Source: Bacillota bacterium
Lineage (GTDB): Bacteria > Bacillota > Sulfobacillia > JABLXB01
DNA length: 64,000 nucleotides
Assembly: GCA_013178305.1 (NCBI GenBank)
Contig: JABLXB010000001.1
Coordinates: 1,060,253-1,124,252 of the forward strand
Direction: 5' to 3'
The notes under the pieces were generated by a model. The model was given only the letters and a program-made list of their open reading frames with translations, was not told the DNA's origin and searched no databases. The position numbers and the translations under genes are program-made. Below, piece after piece: positions 10,302 to 21,799 of the stretch; the stretch's first letter is position 1; every line of letters begins with the position of its first letter.

Positions 10302-10924
10302 GTCTGACCCGCTTCCCCTTTGGCCACCGGGATCTTCCCAATAGCGATTCTCTCGACGATGCTCCAGAGGTTACTGATCACCCAGTACAGCGACAAGGCC
10401 GCGGCGAACCTGGTCGCCATCCACCCTATCAGGATCGGGAATATATACATCATCGACTGCTGGCTGGTATCACCGGGCGCCGTACTCACCCTCGTCTGAA
10501 CGAACGTGCTCGCCGCGGCCAGCAGCGGGAGCACAAACTTGTCGGGCTGGCCAAGGTTCCACATGAGGAACGTCGCGGTCTTGAGCGGCTCGTACTTGTC
10601 GAGCGCCTGGAAGAAAGCGATCAGGAAGGGGAACTGCACCAGCAGAAGCAGGCATCCCGACAGCGGGTTAACCTTGTTCTTCCGCCACAGATCCATGGTC
10701 TCCTTGTTGAGCCTCTCCGGGTCGGACTTGTATTTCTTCTGCAGAACGCTGATCTCAGGCTGCAGCGACTGCATCTTCGTAGTCGACCGCGTCTGAAGCA
10801 CCGTGAAGGGCAGGAGCACTATCCTCACGGCTATCGTTAGAAATATGATTGCGAGCCCGTAGCTTCCCGTGAGGTTGAAGAGGTATGCGATGCCTTCCTG
10901 CATCGTGCCAGACAGCCAGCCCAA
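10298..10924 (-). CDS. yidC: Membrane protein insertase YidC (SpoIIIJ/OxaA type)
   Basis: Sec-associated insertase in the cytoplasmic membrane. This is the short Gram-positive form (208 aa) with about five membrane helices, the conserved positively charged groove region (TIAVRIVLLPFTVLQTRS), a cytoplasmic hairpin (EISVLQKKYKSDPERLNKE), and C-terminal helices. It lacks the large periplasmic domain of proteobacterial YidC. No lipobox is seen; the start is a TTG with AGGGAGGG six bases upstream. It sits between yidD and jag, as in most Bacillota. Confidence 0.95.
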   Translation of the reverse strand: MGWLSGTMQEGIAYLFNLTGSYGLAIIFLTIAVRIVLLPFTVLQTRSTTKMQSLQPEISVLQKKYKSDPERLNKETMDLWRKNKVNPLSGCLLLLVQFPFLIAFFQALDKYEPLKTATFLMWNLGQPDKFVLPLLAAASTFVQTRVSTAPGDTSQQSMMYIFPILIGWMATRFAAALSLYWVISNLWSIVERIAIGKIPVAKGEAGQT

Positions 10925-11003
10925 ACGTGTACCCTCCCTTTCCTGCTCCTGCCAACATTATTCCCAAAATGTATCCTCCGCCACCACAAAGCCGTCCGCT
11001 GGA

Positions 11004-11267
11004 TCACGGCACGGGGTCGTATCCCGAACCACCGAAAGGGTGGCACCTGCACACGCGCCTGAGGCCCAGCGCTATCCCCCTGGCCGCCCCGTACTTCCTG
11101 ACAGCCTCGCTCATATATTCTGAGCACGACGGGTAATACCTGCAACGCCTGCCAAGGTATGGAGAGATGGCCTTCTGATACAGATCGATAAGGGCCAGCG
11201 CACCCCTTGCCGCCATACCCGGCGGCGCCCCCGCAGATTCTCCCGGCATTTCCTCGGCCCTCGTCAC
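11004..11267 (-). CDS. yidD: Membrane protein insertion efficiency factor YidD
   Basis: Small (87 aa) amphipathic protein of the YidD family with [34 protein letters not shown] and the [15 protein letters not shown] tail. It assists YidC-dependent insertion. The GTG start overlaps the rnpA end by four bases. A shorter start at an internal ATG (residue 7) is possible because the first residues are not conserved. Confidence 0.95.
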   Translation of the reverse strand: MTRAEEMPGESAGAPPGMAARGALALIDLYQKAISPYLGRRCRYYPSCSEYMSEAVRKYGAARGIALGLRRVCRCHPFGGSGYDPVP

Positions 11268-11608
11268 TCCATAAGTCCCGCCTTCACGAGCAGCCCGGTT
11301 ACCTCCGCCTGGACCGCCTCGAAGGGCGCTTCCGCCGCGCCCGACCTCGCCGTGAGCACCATCCGGATCCCCTCGGGAATCTCCGGCAAGTGCTTCCTGA
11401 CGGCCTCGCGGATCAACCGCCTGACGCGATTCCTTTTCACGGCCCCGCCTATCCTGCGAGAAACCACGATCCCCGCCTTCTTACCGGAGCCCTCTCGAAA
11501 GACGTACAGCATCACCAGCCTGCCCGGGTAAAGCCTCCCCCCCCGGTACACCGCCTTGAACTCAGCCGATGACCGCAGTCTGTTCTCCCGCCCAAGCAAC
11601 CGGCACAC
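11264..11608 (-). CDS. rnpA: Ribonuclease P protein component
   Basis: Basic protein subunit of RNase P that processes tRNA 5' ends. It shows the family start [16 protein letters not shown], the central [19 protein letters not shown] and LIREAVR helix, and a tail ending [19 protein letters not shown] set the start at a GTG with GGAAGG five bases upstream, giving 114 aa; the open frame extends further but carries no family similarity. It lies between rpmH and yidD. Confidence 0.94.
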   Translation of the reverse strand: MCRLLGRENRLRSSAEFKAVYRGGRLYPGRLVMLYVFREGSGKKAGIVVSRRIGGAVKRNRVRRLIREAVRKHLPEIPEGIRMVLTARSGAAEAPFEAVQAEVTGLLVKAGLME

Positions 11609-11733
11609 CCACGCCTTCCGAGTAGACTTGGCCCCTGAGATATCGAGTGACGAATTGCCGGCCGAAAATAAAGGCGGTCCGCAACATGCCGACCGCATTA
11701 TCGCACTCGATACTTAGGCCCGGCCCAGGGAAC

Positions 11734-11868
11734 CTATGCCGACAACCGCTTCCGGCCCTGGAGCCGCCTCCGCTTGATAACCTTCTGTCCGCCCGCGGTC
11801 CGCATCCTTGCCAGAAAACCGTGGGTACGTTTCCTCCTCCTGACTTTCGGCTGGTACGTCCTCTTCAA
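11734..11868 (-). CDS. rpmH: 50S ribosomal protein L34
   Basis: 44-residue, very basic ribosomal protein. It reads [17 protein letters not shown], then [19 protein letters not shown], then LQGRKRLSA, a textbook L34. The initiator is TTG, with GGGAGGT about nine bases upstream. It is the first gene of the rpmH-rnpA-yidD-yidC-jag-mnmE-mnmG-rsmG operon. Confidence 0.97.
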   Translation of the reverse strand: MKRTYQPKVRRRKRTHGFLARMRTAGGQKVIKRRRLQGRKRLSA

Positions 11869-11933
11869 CGAACCCTACCTCCCGCTACCACGGACCACTT
11901 TCATACGTAGATCCTCGCGAAGTTACAGGGTGA

Positions 11934-11963
11934 ATTATATACGATGCTTCCAGCGGGTGTCAA
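11934..11963 (-). promoter_or_regulatory. Promoter of the rpmH operon
   Basis: On the minus strand, TTGACA (11963-11958) and TATAAT (11939-11934) are both perfect sigma-A hexamers separated by 18 bases. They lie about 65 bases upstream of rpmH and diverge from the dnaA promoter. Confidence 0.9.
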
Positions 11964-12028
11964 GGAACAACCCCATACAGCGCGCCCCGCCGTCAGTCTT
12001 CCCGCCCCTCTGGGGAGCCCGCCGATTC

Positions 12029-12057
12029 TTGCCAACCCCCTCACTTTTTGCTATCAT
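12029..12057 (+). promoter_or_regulatory. Probable dnaA promoter
   Basis: TTGCCA, a 17-base spacer and TATCAT preceded by TGC (extended -10) lie about 150 bases upstream of the dnaA start. A DnaA-box cluster just downstream would allow autorepression. Confidence 0.75.
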
Positions 12058-12071
12058 ATGCCATAGACAAG

Positions 12072-12134
12072 ATCGCCGGACCTTCCGGCGATTCTTGAAC
12101 TTTATCCACAGACTGTGGGTAATTTTGTGGGCAA
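12072..12134. promoter_or_regulatory. dnaA leader: hairpin and three DnaA-box-like 9-mers
   Basis: A perfect 9-bp hairpin (ATCGCCGGA, loop CCT, TCCGGCGAT, 12072-12092) is followed by a consensus DnaA box TTATCCACA (12102-12110). Two inverted near-boxes follow, TGTGGGTAA (12114-12122) and TGTGGGCAA (12126-12134). The tight cluster between promoter and start codon suggests DnaA autoregulation and possibly an upstream part of a bipartite origin. Confidence 0.75.
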
Positions 12135-12207
12135 CTTGTTGATATTTAACGCCGCGGAATCCCGCGCGAACGAAAAGCCCGCCACATGCCTGAAAGGTGG
12201 GACGCCG

Positions 12208-13599
12208 ATGCGGACTGAGTTGGGGCAAATGTGGGAGAAGGCCCTCGAAACCGTGGAAAGAGACCTCTTTAAACCGACCTTCCAGCAGTGGCTGAAGAAC
12301 ACGAAACCCCTCGCGTTCTACGGCGACACGATGGTGATCAGCATACCGAACGAGTTCGCGAGAAACTGGGTCGAATCCAGGTATACCCCTCTCCTCAAGA
12401 AAGTTCTCAAGGACATTTCCGGCCAGGATGTCAATTTGACTTTCGTGATACCTCCCACAGAGGATCCGGTGGAGGCTCCGTCCGGTGAGCACCCCGGGCA
12501 GTACGCTCCGGTCGCTCCCCCGCAGGCGTCCGGCGAGGCGTTCGCGCGCCCGGCCCTGAACCCTCGATACACCTTCGACACATTCGTGGTGGGTCCCAGC
12601 AACCGGTTTGCCCATGCTGCCGCGCTGGCCGTAGCCGAGGCGCCGGCCCGCGCCTACAATCCTCTCTTCGTCTACGGGGGAGTGGGACTCGGCAAAACCC
12701 ACCTTATGCAGGCCATAGGTCACCAGGTCCTCAGGAATAACCCGAGGGCCAAAATCGTTTACGTGTCCACCGAGACATTTACGAACGAACTCATACTCGC
12801 AATCAGGGACCGCACTACTTTCGATTTCCGGAACAAGTACCGGAACATCGACGTCCTGCTCATAGATGACATCCAGTTCCTGGCCGGCAAGGAAGGCACT
12901 CAGGAGGAGTTTTTCCACACATTCGACGCCCTGCACCAGGCCAATAGACAGATCGTAATCTCCAGCGACCGTCCTGCGAGGGAGATCGTCACGCTCGAGG
13001 AACGGCTGCGTACGCGGTTCGAGTGGGGACTCACCTGCGACATCCAGCCTCCGGACATCGAGACCAGGATAGCTATCCTCCGCGCCAAAGCGCGCACCGA
13101 AAATCTCAGTGTCCCGTTGGACGTTCTGCAGTACATAGCCAGCCAGATCGAGACCAATATTCGCGAACTGGAGGGCGCCCTCATAAGGGTGGTCGCGTAT
13201 TCCTCGGTCAACTGCAAGTCGATCGACCTGACCATAGCCCAGGAAGTGCTCAAGGACATAATACCCGCGGCCAAACCGCGCCAGGTAACAGTCGAGCTGA
13301 TCCAGAGAGTCGTCTCCGAGCACTACGGACTTGACCCCGACGACCTGAAGGAGAAGCGCCGGACCCGCGCCGTCGCATTCCCCAGGCAGGTCGCCATGTA
13401 CCTGACCAGGGAGCTTACCAATGCCAGCCTCCCGAGGATCGGCGACGCATTTGGCGGAAGGGACCACACCACGGTCATCCACGCGTGCGACAAGATATCG
13501 CGAATCATACAGACAGATCAGGGACTGGTCTACGCACTGGAACTCCTCACCCAGAAGATAAAGGGTAAGGAAACTCACAACCGCGGTGTGGACAAGTAG
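12208..13599 (+). CDS. dnaA: Chromosomal replication initiator DnaA
   Basis: AAA+ ATPase that opens oriC. Domain I (1-80, [25 protein letters not shown]), a short Pro-rich domain II, the AAA+ domain with Walker [10 protein letters not shown] (about 157-165) and Walker B LLIDDIQF, and domain IV with the DNA-binding signature [14 protein letters not shown] are all present. I start at the ATG with AGGTGGG six bases upstream, giving 463 aa; a longer frame would run through the DnaA-box cluster. Confidence 0.98.
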   Translation: MRTELGQMWEKALETVERDLFKPTFQQWLKNTKPLAFYGDTMVISIPNEFARNWVESRYTPLLKKVLKDISGQDVNLTFVIPPTEDPVEAPSGEHPGQYAPVAPPQASGEAFARPALNPRYTFDTFVVGPSNRFAHAAALAVAEAPARAYNPLFVYGGVGLGKTHLMQAIGHQVLRNNPRAKIVYVSTETFTNELILAIRDRTTFDFRNKYRNIDVLLIDDIQFLAGKEGTQEEFFHTFDALHQANRQIVISSDRPAREIVTLEERLRTRFEWGLTCDIQPPDIETRIAILRAKARTENLSVPLDVLQYIASQIETNIRELEGALIRVVAYSSVNCKSIDLTIAQEVLKDIIPAAKPRQVTVELIQRVVSEHYGLDPDDLKEKRRTRAVAFPRQVAMYLTRELTNASLPRIGDAFGGRDHTTVIHACDKISRIIQTDQGLVYALELLTQKIKGKETHNRGVDK

Positions 13600-13820
13600 T
13601 GGATACACCATGGATTTCCCCACTTGTCCATCCAGGATATTCCATGCGCTGGATAACCTGGACAAGTCGTTACGCTTTCCACATCTTGTCCATAGGCTTA
13701 AAGAGTTGAGCACCAATGGCTTCGTACTGTTACCCACATAACCTACAACACTTACTACTTACTACTGGGTTCTTCTAAAGAGATATAGAATCAGTAAGTA
13801 ACTCACAGGAGGGATCGTCC
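13589..13820. other. Chromosomal origin oriC (dnaA-dnaN intergenic region)
   Basis: The 221-base dnaA-dnaN gap holds four alternately oriented copies of the 8-mer CTTGTCCA (13589, 13623, 13659, 13685). The first reads TTGTCCACA, one base from the DnaA-box consensus. There is also an inverted TGGATAA (13650) and a box TTACCCACA (13730-13738). Immediately after that box comes a TAC/TTA-rich triplet run (13743-13766, with CTTACTACTTACTACT), which resembles the DnaA-trio unwinding element of Bacillus, and then an AT-rich stretch to 13805. Position and motif order support the origin; boundaries are approximate. Confidence 0.85.
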
Positions 13821-14942
13821 GTGAGGATTTCTCTCACGCAGCCCCAGCTCGCCGGCGCCATCCAGACGGTGGCAAGGGCAGTCTCGGGGAAGACAACCGC
13901 CCCAGTACTTACCGGAATCCTTATCAGTGCGGAGAACTCGCGGATTACGCTCAAAGCGTACGACACCGAGATAGGGATCCAGGCGCCCGCGGGCGGCACT
14001 GTCGAGAGAGATGGGTCTATCGTCCTGCCGGCGAAGATCATGGGGGAGATCATACGGAGTATCCCTCAGGGAAACATAACCATCGACGCCGACGTCTCCA
14101 ATCATACGGCCACACTGACGTGGGGCCGCTCTGAATTCACAATTCATGGATTCGACGCCGTTCAATTCCCTTCACTTCCCGAGATCAGCGCAGCCGGGCC
14201 GATAACGGTAGAGACCGAGACAATGAAGGGTATGATACGCCAGACGGCGTTTGCGACGGCACAGAGTGATGCAAGGCCGGTATTGACCGGAGTGCTGCTC
14301 GAAGCGTCCGGTCGCGAGCTCAGCATGGTGGCGATCGACGGCGTGAGGCTCTCGTTCAGGCGGGTTTACCTGAGTAACGACGGGATACCGGAGTCGAAGG
14401 CAATAGTCCCCGCGAGGGCGCTTAACGAGGTTGCGCGATTGATCCAGAGCGGACCCGAAGTCCCGTCGGTTGGACTGGAAGCAGGGCAGGGACACGCGCT
14501 ATTCACCATAGGAGAAGTCAGGGTAATCAGCAGGCTCCTCGAGGGCCAGTTCCCGCCATACCAGCAGATAATCCCCAAGTCGTACTCTACAACCGTAACC
14601 ATACGGCGCCAGGACCTCCATGATGCATGTGAGCGTGCGTCACTCGTTTCGTCCGACGACGATAACACCATAAGGCTGAACATCTCCGGGGGCTGTGTGT
14701 CGATGTCGGCCGCGTCGCCGGAAGTCGGGCGCGTACGCGAGGATGTAGACGCTCAGGTGGAAGGCGAAAGCCTCGAGATAGCGTTCAACGCGAGGCTGCT
14801 CATCGAGGGGCTCAGGGTGATCGACGTCGATGAAGTCCTTCTTAGGAGCACCGGCAAGTTCAGCCCCGCATGTATCAGATACGTCGACCATGAAAACTTT
14901 ATCTACGTGGTAATGCCCCTGCGGACGGCCGAGGTTTCGTAA
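13821..14942 (+). CDS. dnaN: DNA polymerase III sliding clamp (beta subunit)
   Basis: Ring-forming processivity factor. Three repeated clamp domains (about 1-125, 126-247, 248-373) are recognisable, opening MRISLTQPQLAGAIQTVARAVSG and ending in the conserved C-terminal YVVMPLRTAEV, the hydrophobic-pocket strand that binds partner peptides. Length 373 aa is normal. The GTG start has AGGAGGG seven bases upstream. Confidence 0.98.
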   Translation: MRISLTQPQLAGAIQTVARAVSGKTTAPVLTGILISAENSRITLKAYDTEIGIQAPAGGTVERDGSIVLPAKIMGEIIRSIPQGNITIDADVSNHTATLTWGRSEFTIHGFDAVQFPSLPEISAAGPITVETETMKGMIRQTAFATAQSDARPVLTGVLLEASGRELSMVAIDGVRLSFRRVYLSNDGIPESKAIVPARALNEVARLIQSGPEVPSVGLEAGQGHALFTIGEVRVISRLLEGQFPPYQQIIPKSYSTTVTIRRQDLHDACERASLVSSDDDNTIRLNISGGCVSMSAASPEVGRVREDVDAQVEGESLEIAFNARLLIEGLRVIDVDEVLLRSTGKFSPACIRYVDHENFIYVVMPLRTAEVS

Positions 14943-14986
14943 GTGGACGGCCGCGGGGAATCTCTCCGGCGGGGGAGGACGCTTCA

Positions 14987-15232
14987 GTGAGCGGCCGGCA
15001 GGAGCGCGAGGTCGGGATCCGGACGCCGTCCATCAGGCTCGACCAGTTCTTGAAATGGGCAGCGGTGGTTCCAACGGGGGGAAGGGCCAAGGAGATGATC
15101 GTGGGCGGGAGCGTTAAAGTCAACGGCGTAGCCGAGTGCCGGCGGACCTCTGCGCTACGCCCGGGAGATCTGGTGGAAGTCGACATCGGCGGCCCGTCTC
15201 CCGCGGTCCTGAGGGTAGTCGCCCGGCCTTGA
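14987..15232 (+). CDS. yaaA: S4-domain RNA-binding protein YaaA
   Basis: Small (81 aa) S4-like domain protein with IRLDQFLKWAAVVPTGGRAKEMIVGGSVKVNG and a C-terminal RPGDLVEVDI. It is the conserved neighbour between dnaN and recF in Bacillota (YaaA/RlbA), thought to act on ribosome assembly. The GTG start has a GGGGGAGG tract upstream. Its stop codon overlaps the recF start (TTGA). Confidence 0.92.
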   Translation: MSGRQEREVGIRTPSIRLDQFLKWAAVVPTGGRAKEMIVGGSVKVNGVAECRRTSALRPGDLVEVDIGGPSPAVLRVVARP

Positions 15233-16377
15233 TCGTACAACGCCTGGCGTTCTCCAACTTCCGGAACTACCACCTGGCCGGGATCGAGCCGTCGCCTGAG
15301 CGAAACGTTCTCTGGGGCGCCAATGCGGCTGGCAAGACTAACGCGCTGGAGGCCATCGTCGTACTCGCCACGGGGCGCTCGCCGCGCACCAGCAGGGACG
15401 CGGACCTCGTCAGGTGGGGAGAACAGGGCTTTCACGTCAAGGCGGTGCTCGCACGCAAGGTGGGGCCGGTCACCCTCGAGGTCGGGTACGATGACTCGGC
15501 GCAGAAGGTCGTCCGGATCAACGGGGCTCCTCAGAAGACGGGCGCCTTGCTCGGCAACCTCCGTGTAGTGAGCTTCTTTCCGGATGACGTGTACGTGATA
15601 AAGGGCTCGCCGGCCTTGCGGCGCCGTCTCGTGGACATTACCCTGTCGCAGGATAACCCCACATATTACTACCGTCTCATTCAGTACCAGAAGGTCCTAC
15701 TCCAGAGAAACAGCCTTCTCAGGCAATGGTCGGGCAGGGTGGTGCCTGACGACCTCGTCGAACCGTGGGACGCGCAGCTGTCCAGGATCGGTGCGTCGAT
15801 CATGCTCCGAAGGGCGGCCGCGATCGCGTTCATGGGGCGTGAAGGCTCGGAGGTCTATTCGCGGATCTCGGGGGGAGAGCGCCTCGAGGTCGTGTATTCG
15901 CCGTCTGTGCCCGTGTCCGGCGGGGAGGACGTCGGGACGGTGTCCGCTCGGATGCTGGAAGCCCTCAGGTCATCGCGGAGCGAGGACTCGAGGCGCGGTT
16001 CCACCGGCACGGGGCCGCACCGCGACGACATCCTGGTGCGGGTCAACGGGTCCGACGCCAGGCTGTTCGCCTCCCAGGGGCAGCAGCGTACCGCCATCCT
16101 CGCGCTCAAGGCCGCCGAGATGAGGCTGCTGGAGGAACGCAGCGGTGAGTCGCCGGTGTTGCTCCTCGATGACGTATTCTCCGAGCTCGACGATGCCCGC
16201 CAGGCCTCCGTTGTAAGGGAGATGACCGCCGGGGTGCAGTCGTTCATAACCTGTACCGATCCCGGCGAGACGGGAGGACTTGCGGGAGGCTCAGCAGTAT
16301 TCAAGGTTTCGGACGGTAACATTGAAAAGCCCGCGCCCGACATGGCGCCGGGGGAGGAAGGGGTGCGCGGCACCTGA
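15229..16377 (+). CDS. recF: DNA replication/repair protein RecF
   Basis: SMC-like ATPase that loads RecA at gaps with RecO and RecR. It begins LIVQRLAFSNFRNYHL, has Walker A GANAAGKTNALEAI (about 30-43), the ABC-type signature FASQGQQRTAILALK, and Walker B VLLLDDVFSELDD. Length 382 aa fits. The TTG start overlaps the yaaA stop codon; an upstream in-frame extension has no family similarity. Walker A has AA where many RecF proteins have GQ. Confidence 0.96.
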   Translation: MIVQRLAFSNFRNYHLAGIEPSPERNVLWGANAAGKTNALEAIVVLATGRSPRTSRDADLVRWGEQGFHVKAVLARKVGPVTLEVGYDDSAQKVVRINGAPQKTGALLGNLRVVSFFPDDVYVIKGSPALRRRLVDITLSQDNPTYYYRLIQYQKVLLQRNSLLRQWSGRVVPDDLVEPWDAQLSRIGASIMLRRAAAIAFMGREGSEVYSRISGGERLEVVYSPSVPVSGGEDVGTVSARMLEALRSSRSEDSRRGSTGTGPHRDDILVRVNGSDARLFASQGQQRTAILALKAAEMRLLEERSGESPVLLLDDVFSELDDARQASVVREMTAGVQSFITCTDPGETGGLAGGSAVFKVSDGNIEKPAPDMAPGEEGVRGT

Positions 16378-16406
16378 CGCCCCTCAAGGACATACTCGAC
16401 GAACTC

Positions 16407-16937
16407 GTGCAGCGGCTCGGCCTCGCAGGTAGAGCGTCGGGTTACCGCGCGATCTCGCTCTGGGCGGAAGTCGCGGGCCCCGAGATAGCGCGAAGGACCT
16501 TCGCTTCGAGATTCGTGGACGACGTGCTCTACGTCGACGTCGATTCCCCTGCGTGGGCTTCCCAGCTCACCTTCGTAAGGCAGGCGCTGATCGACCGGCT
16601 CAACGCGAGGCTCGCTGCCGGCGGTGTTGTGAGGGACATCAGGTTCCGCCCGCGGGGTTCGCGCAGGACGGTCGCCGGGGAAGCTCCGCTTACCGGGCTC
16701 GCGCTGGTGCGGTCCAGGTTCAGGACAGTAGCGTACGCCCGCGAGGATGAGGAGTCCGCGGCGCAACTCACCGGGCCGGACGAGGAGGCCGCAGCGGCGC
16801 TCAGGAAGCTCTTCCTTACCCACCGGCGTCTCGAGGTCGCCAGATCCATGTCGGGGTGGGAGAGATGTCCCAGGTGCGGCCGCACGCGCGAGCGCGCGGC
16901 CGGGGAGTGTCCTTGTCGCGGGGAAGGATCGTCGTAG
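16407..16937 (+). CDS. DUF721 (DciA-like) protein with a C-terminal Cys cluster
   Basis: 176-residue DUF721 protein; the family includes DciA, the loader of replicative helicase in many bacteria. The conserved core is SLWAEVAGPEIARRTFASRF and LYVDVDSPAWASQLTFVRQALIDRLN. A C-terminal CPRCGRTRERAAGECPC looks like a zinc knuckle. The called GTG start may be too short: in the same frame, CTG ACG CCC CTC AAG from 16374 would add TPLKDILDEL, which resembles DUF721 N-termini, and GGGGAGGAAGG lies about ten bases before it. It follows recF closely. Confidence 0.85.
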   Translation: MQRLGLAGRASGYRAISLWAEVAGPEIARRTFASRFVDDVLYVDVDSPAWASQLTFVRQALIDRLNARLAAGGVVRDIRFRPRGSRRTVAGEAPLTGLALVRSRFRTVAYAREDEESAAQLTGPDEEAAAALRKLFLTHRRLEVARSMSGWERCPRCGRTRERAAGECPCRGEGSS

Positions 16938-16979
16938 GGACCCGGCCGGGCGAGGACTCGTGGAAGGGAGGCTACGGAT

Positions 16980-17237
16980 TTGCTGCTACACGTCGGCGCC
17001 GACGTCACCGTGCTCGTGAAGGACGTCGTGGTTCTGGTGAACATGAGGAGCGGGATGGGAGAGGCCACCCGAGAGTTCCTGGGCAACATGCGCCACAAGG
17101 GCGCGGTCGAGCCGGTCGGCGAGGGCAAGCCCAAGTCCATGGTGGTGCTGCGGGACCGGGTGGTCTCGTCACCCATATCGTCGGTGACGCTGAAGAGGCG
17201 CGCCGAGGAAAAGGACGTCCTGGGGGATCTGGAATAG
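16980..17237 (+). CDS. remB: Extracellular matrix regulator RemB (YaaB, DUF370)
   Basis: 85-residue DUF370 protein starting MLLHVGADVTVLVKDVVVLVNMRSG. In Bacillus subtilis RemB lies at this same recF-gyrB position and is linked to biofilm matrix control together with RemA. The start is a TTG with GGGAGG eight bases upstream. A separate promoter for gyrB follows it. Confidence 0.9.
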   Translation: MLLHVGADVTVLVKDVVVLVNMRSGMGEATREFLGNMRHKGAVEPVGEGKPKSMVVLRDRVVSSPISSVTLKRRAEEKDVLGDLE

Positions 17238-17270
17238 GGCCACGTGCAGGACGGGGGACCGAACATGGAT

Positions 17271-19304
<2,034 letters not shown>

Positions 19305-19365
19305 GGGTGATTCGCGGTAGGCGGGCCGCCGGCCGGCCTACCGGCCAATTCAAGAGGTGACGCGG

Positions 19366-21798
19366 GTGGATTTCACTGCGGGGAAGATACTTCCGGTCGA
19401 CATAGAAGACGAAATGAAGCGCTCGTACATCGATTACGCGATGAGCGTGATCGTTTCGCGCGCGCTCCCCGACGTCCGCGACGGGCTGAAGCCGGTGCAG
19501 CGCCGCATCCTGTATTCCATGTGGGAGCTCGGGATGACCCCCGACAAGCCGTACAAGAAGTCGGCCAGGGTCGTCGGCGAGGTCCTCGGCAAGTACCACC
19601 CCCATGGCGATGCCCCCGTCTACGAAGCCATGGTGAGGCTGGCGCAGGACTTCGCGTGCAGGTACCCGCTCGTCGACGGCCATGGGAACTTCGGTTCGAT
19701 CGACGGAGACGCACCTGCGGCGATGAGGTACACCGAGGTCCGCATGTCGCCGCTGGCGACCGAGCTCATGGCCGACCTGGACAAAGAAACGGTCGACTGG
19801 ACGCCCAACTTCGACGAAACCCTCAAGGAGCCGGTCGTCCTTCCGTCCAGGTTCCCGAGCCTGATGGTGAACGGCGCCGGCGGCATCGCTGTCGGCTATG
19901 CCACCAACATACCCCCGCACAACCTGGGCGAGGTCATCGACGCGCTCGTCATGATGATAGACAAACCTGACGTGACCCCGGGCGAGCTGATGTTCGCGAT
20001 CAAGGGGCCTGATTTCCCGACGGGGGCGCTAATCGTCGGGCGTGAAGGTATCAAGGAGGCGTACACCACCGGCCGCGGGATCGTCACGATGAGGGCCGTG
20101 GCGCGTATCGAGGGCACCAACGGCGGCAAGGCGCGCATCATCGTGACGGAAATACCGTACCAGGTCAACAAGGCGAACCTGATACAGCACATCGCCAACC
20201 TGGTCAGGGACAAGAAGATCGAGGGCATCTCCGATCTGCGTGACGAAAGCGACAAGAACGGCCTTCGCATTGTGATAGAGCTCAAGCGCGAGGCGAACGG
20301 GAACGTGTTGCTCAACCAGCTCTACAAGCACACCGCGATGCAGCAGTCGTTCGGCATCATCATGCTTGCGCTGGTCAAGGGGAAACCCCTGGTGCTCAAC
20401 CTGAGGGACGTCCTGTTCCATTACCTCGAGCACCAGAAGGAAGTCATAATCCGCCGGACCCGGTTCGAGCTCCGGAAGGCCGAGGAAAGGGCGCACATCC
20501 TCGAGGGTCTCAGGATCGCCCTGGCCAACCTCGACAAGATAATAAAGTTGATAAGGTCGTCGCGGACCGTCGACGAGGCGCGGAACGGCCTCATGACCAC
20601 GTTCGGCCTCTCCGAGAAGCAGGCCCAGGCGATCCTCGACATGAGGCTGCAGAAGCTGACCGCCCTGGAACGCGAGAAGATCGAGGAAGAGTACCAGGAG
20701 CTCGTCAAGACGATGGAATACCTGCGCGCCGTGCTCGCGAGCGAGCAGATGGTTTACTCGATAATCCGCAGGGAGATCCTGGGTATCAAGGATAAATTCG
20801 CGGACGAACGCCGCACACGAATCGTGGACGAGGTCAAGGACTTCGAGGTCGAGGACCTCATCCCCGAGGAGGATGTGGTAATCACCCTCACCCACAACGG
20901 CTACATAAAGAGAATGCCGGCGAGCACCTACAAGGCGCAGCGGCGCGGCGGGCGTGGCATCACCGGCGCCAGTACGCGGGAGGAGGATTTCGTCGAGCAC
21001 CTGTTCATAACGTCGACCCACCACCATATGCTGTTCCTCACGAACAACGGGAAGGCGTACAAGCTCAGGGTGCACGAGATCCCCGAGGCGTCGAGGCAGG
21101 CCAAGGGCCTCGCGGCGGTCAACCTGATCCAGGTCGAACGGGATGAGAAGATAACCGCCGTCATCCCGGTGAAGGAGTTCTCGCCCGGGCAGCACTTGCT
21201 GTTCGCCACGAGGAACGGGACGGTCAAGAAGATCGATATCGGCGAGTTCGCCAACGTGAGGCGCGGGGGGATCCGCGCGCTCGAACTGGACGAAGGGGAC
21301 GAGCTCGTCGGGGTGCACCTGGTGGCGCAGGGTGAGGAGGTAATCCTCGCCACGGAGTCCGGGCAGGCGATACGGTTCGTGGAGGGCGACGTCCGGCCGA
21401 TGGGCAGGACGGCGCGCGGAGTAATCGGCGTCAGGCTCGGTAAGGGCGACCGCGTCGTGGGCATGGACGTCGTCCGGCGCGGCATGGACGTGCTGACCGT
21501 CACGACCAGGGGGTTCGGCAAGAGAACGCCGGAGGACCAGTACCCCGTCCATTCGAGGGGCGGCAAGGGCGTGCGTAACATCCGACTTACCGGGAGAACC
21601 GGCCGCGTCGCAGGCATCAAGGTCGTCCGCGAGGGCGACGAGGTGATGCTCATTTCGGCCGAAGGCATAATAATCAGGATGCCGGTCCGCGAAGTGAAAC
21701 TCATGCAACGGGCTACTCAGGGCGTTACCCTGATGAGACTCGAGCCGGGTGGCGCCGTCACGGGGCTTGCGATCGCCGCGGCGAAGGAAGAGGATTGA
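19366..21798 (+). CDS. gyrA: DNA gyrase subunit A
   Basis: DNA cleavage/rejoining subunit. With the GTG at 19366 (GAGGTGA six bases upstream) the catalytic tyrosine in MRYTEVRMS is residue 122, the same number as in E. coli. The tower and coiled-coil region (about 360-490) and the C-terminal beta-pinwheel follow. The GyrA box QRRGGRG is present, so this is gyrase rather than ParC. The quinolone region reads [10 protein letters not shown], with Ala at 83, Pro at 84 and Glu at 87. Length 810 aa. Confidence 0.97.
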   Translation: MDFTAGKILPVDIEDEMKRSYIDYAMSVIVSRALPDVRDGLKPVQRRILYSMWELGMTPDKPYKKSARVVGEVLGKYHPHGDAPVYEAMVRLAQDFACRYPLVDGHGNFGSIDGDAPAAMRYTEVRMSPLATELMADLDKETVDWTPNFDETLKEPVVLPSRFPSLMVNGAGGIAVGYATNIPPHNLGEVIDALVMMIDKPDVTPGELMFAIKGPDFPTGALIVGREGIKEAYTTGRGIVTMRAVARIEGTNGGKARIIVTEIPYQVNKANLIQHIANLVRDKKIEGISDLRDESDKNGLRIVIELKREANGNVLLNQLYKHTAMQQSFGIIMLALVKGKPLVLNLRDVLFHYLEHQKEVIIRRTRFELRKAEERAHILEGLRIALANLDKIIKLIRSSRTVDEARNGLMTTFGLSEKQAQAILDMRLQKLTALEREKIEEEYQELVKTMEYLRAVLASEQMVYSIIRREILGIKDKFADERRTRIVDEVKDFEVEDLIPEEDVVITLTHNGYIKRMPASTYKAQRRGGRGITGASTREEDFVEHLFITSTHHHMLFLTNNGKAYKLRVHEIPEASRQAKGLAAVNLIQVERDEKITAVIPVKEFSPGQHLLFATRNGTVKKIDIGEFANVRRGGIRALELDEGDELVGVHLVAQGEEVILATESGQAIRFVEGDVRPMGRTARGVIGVRLGKGDRVVGMDVVRRGMDVLTVTTRGFGKRTPEDQYPVHSRGGKGVRNIRLTGRTGRVAGIKVVREGDEVMLISAEGIIIRMPVREVKLMQRATQGVTLMRLEPGGAVTGLAIAAAKEED

Positions 21799-21799
21799 A

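Noticed and set aside
11935-13737. 600-codon minus-strand open frame opposite dnaA
   Set aside because: dnaA is complete on the plus strand with all motifs, and the antisense frame crosses the dnaA promoter and both DnaA-box clusters.
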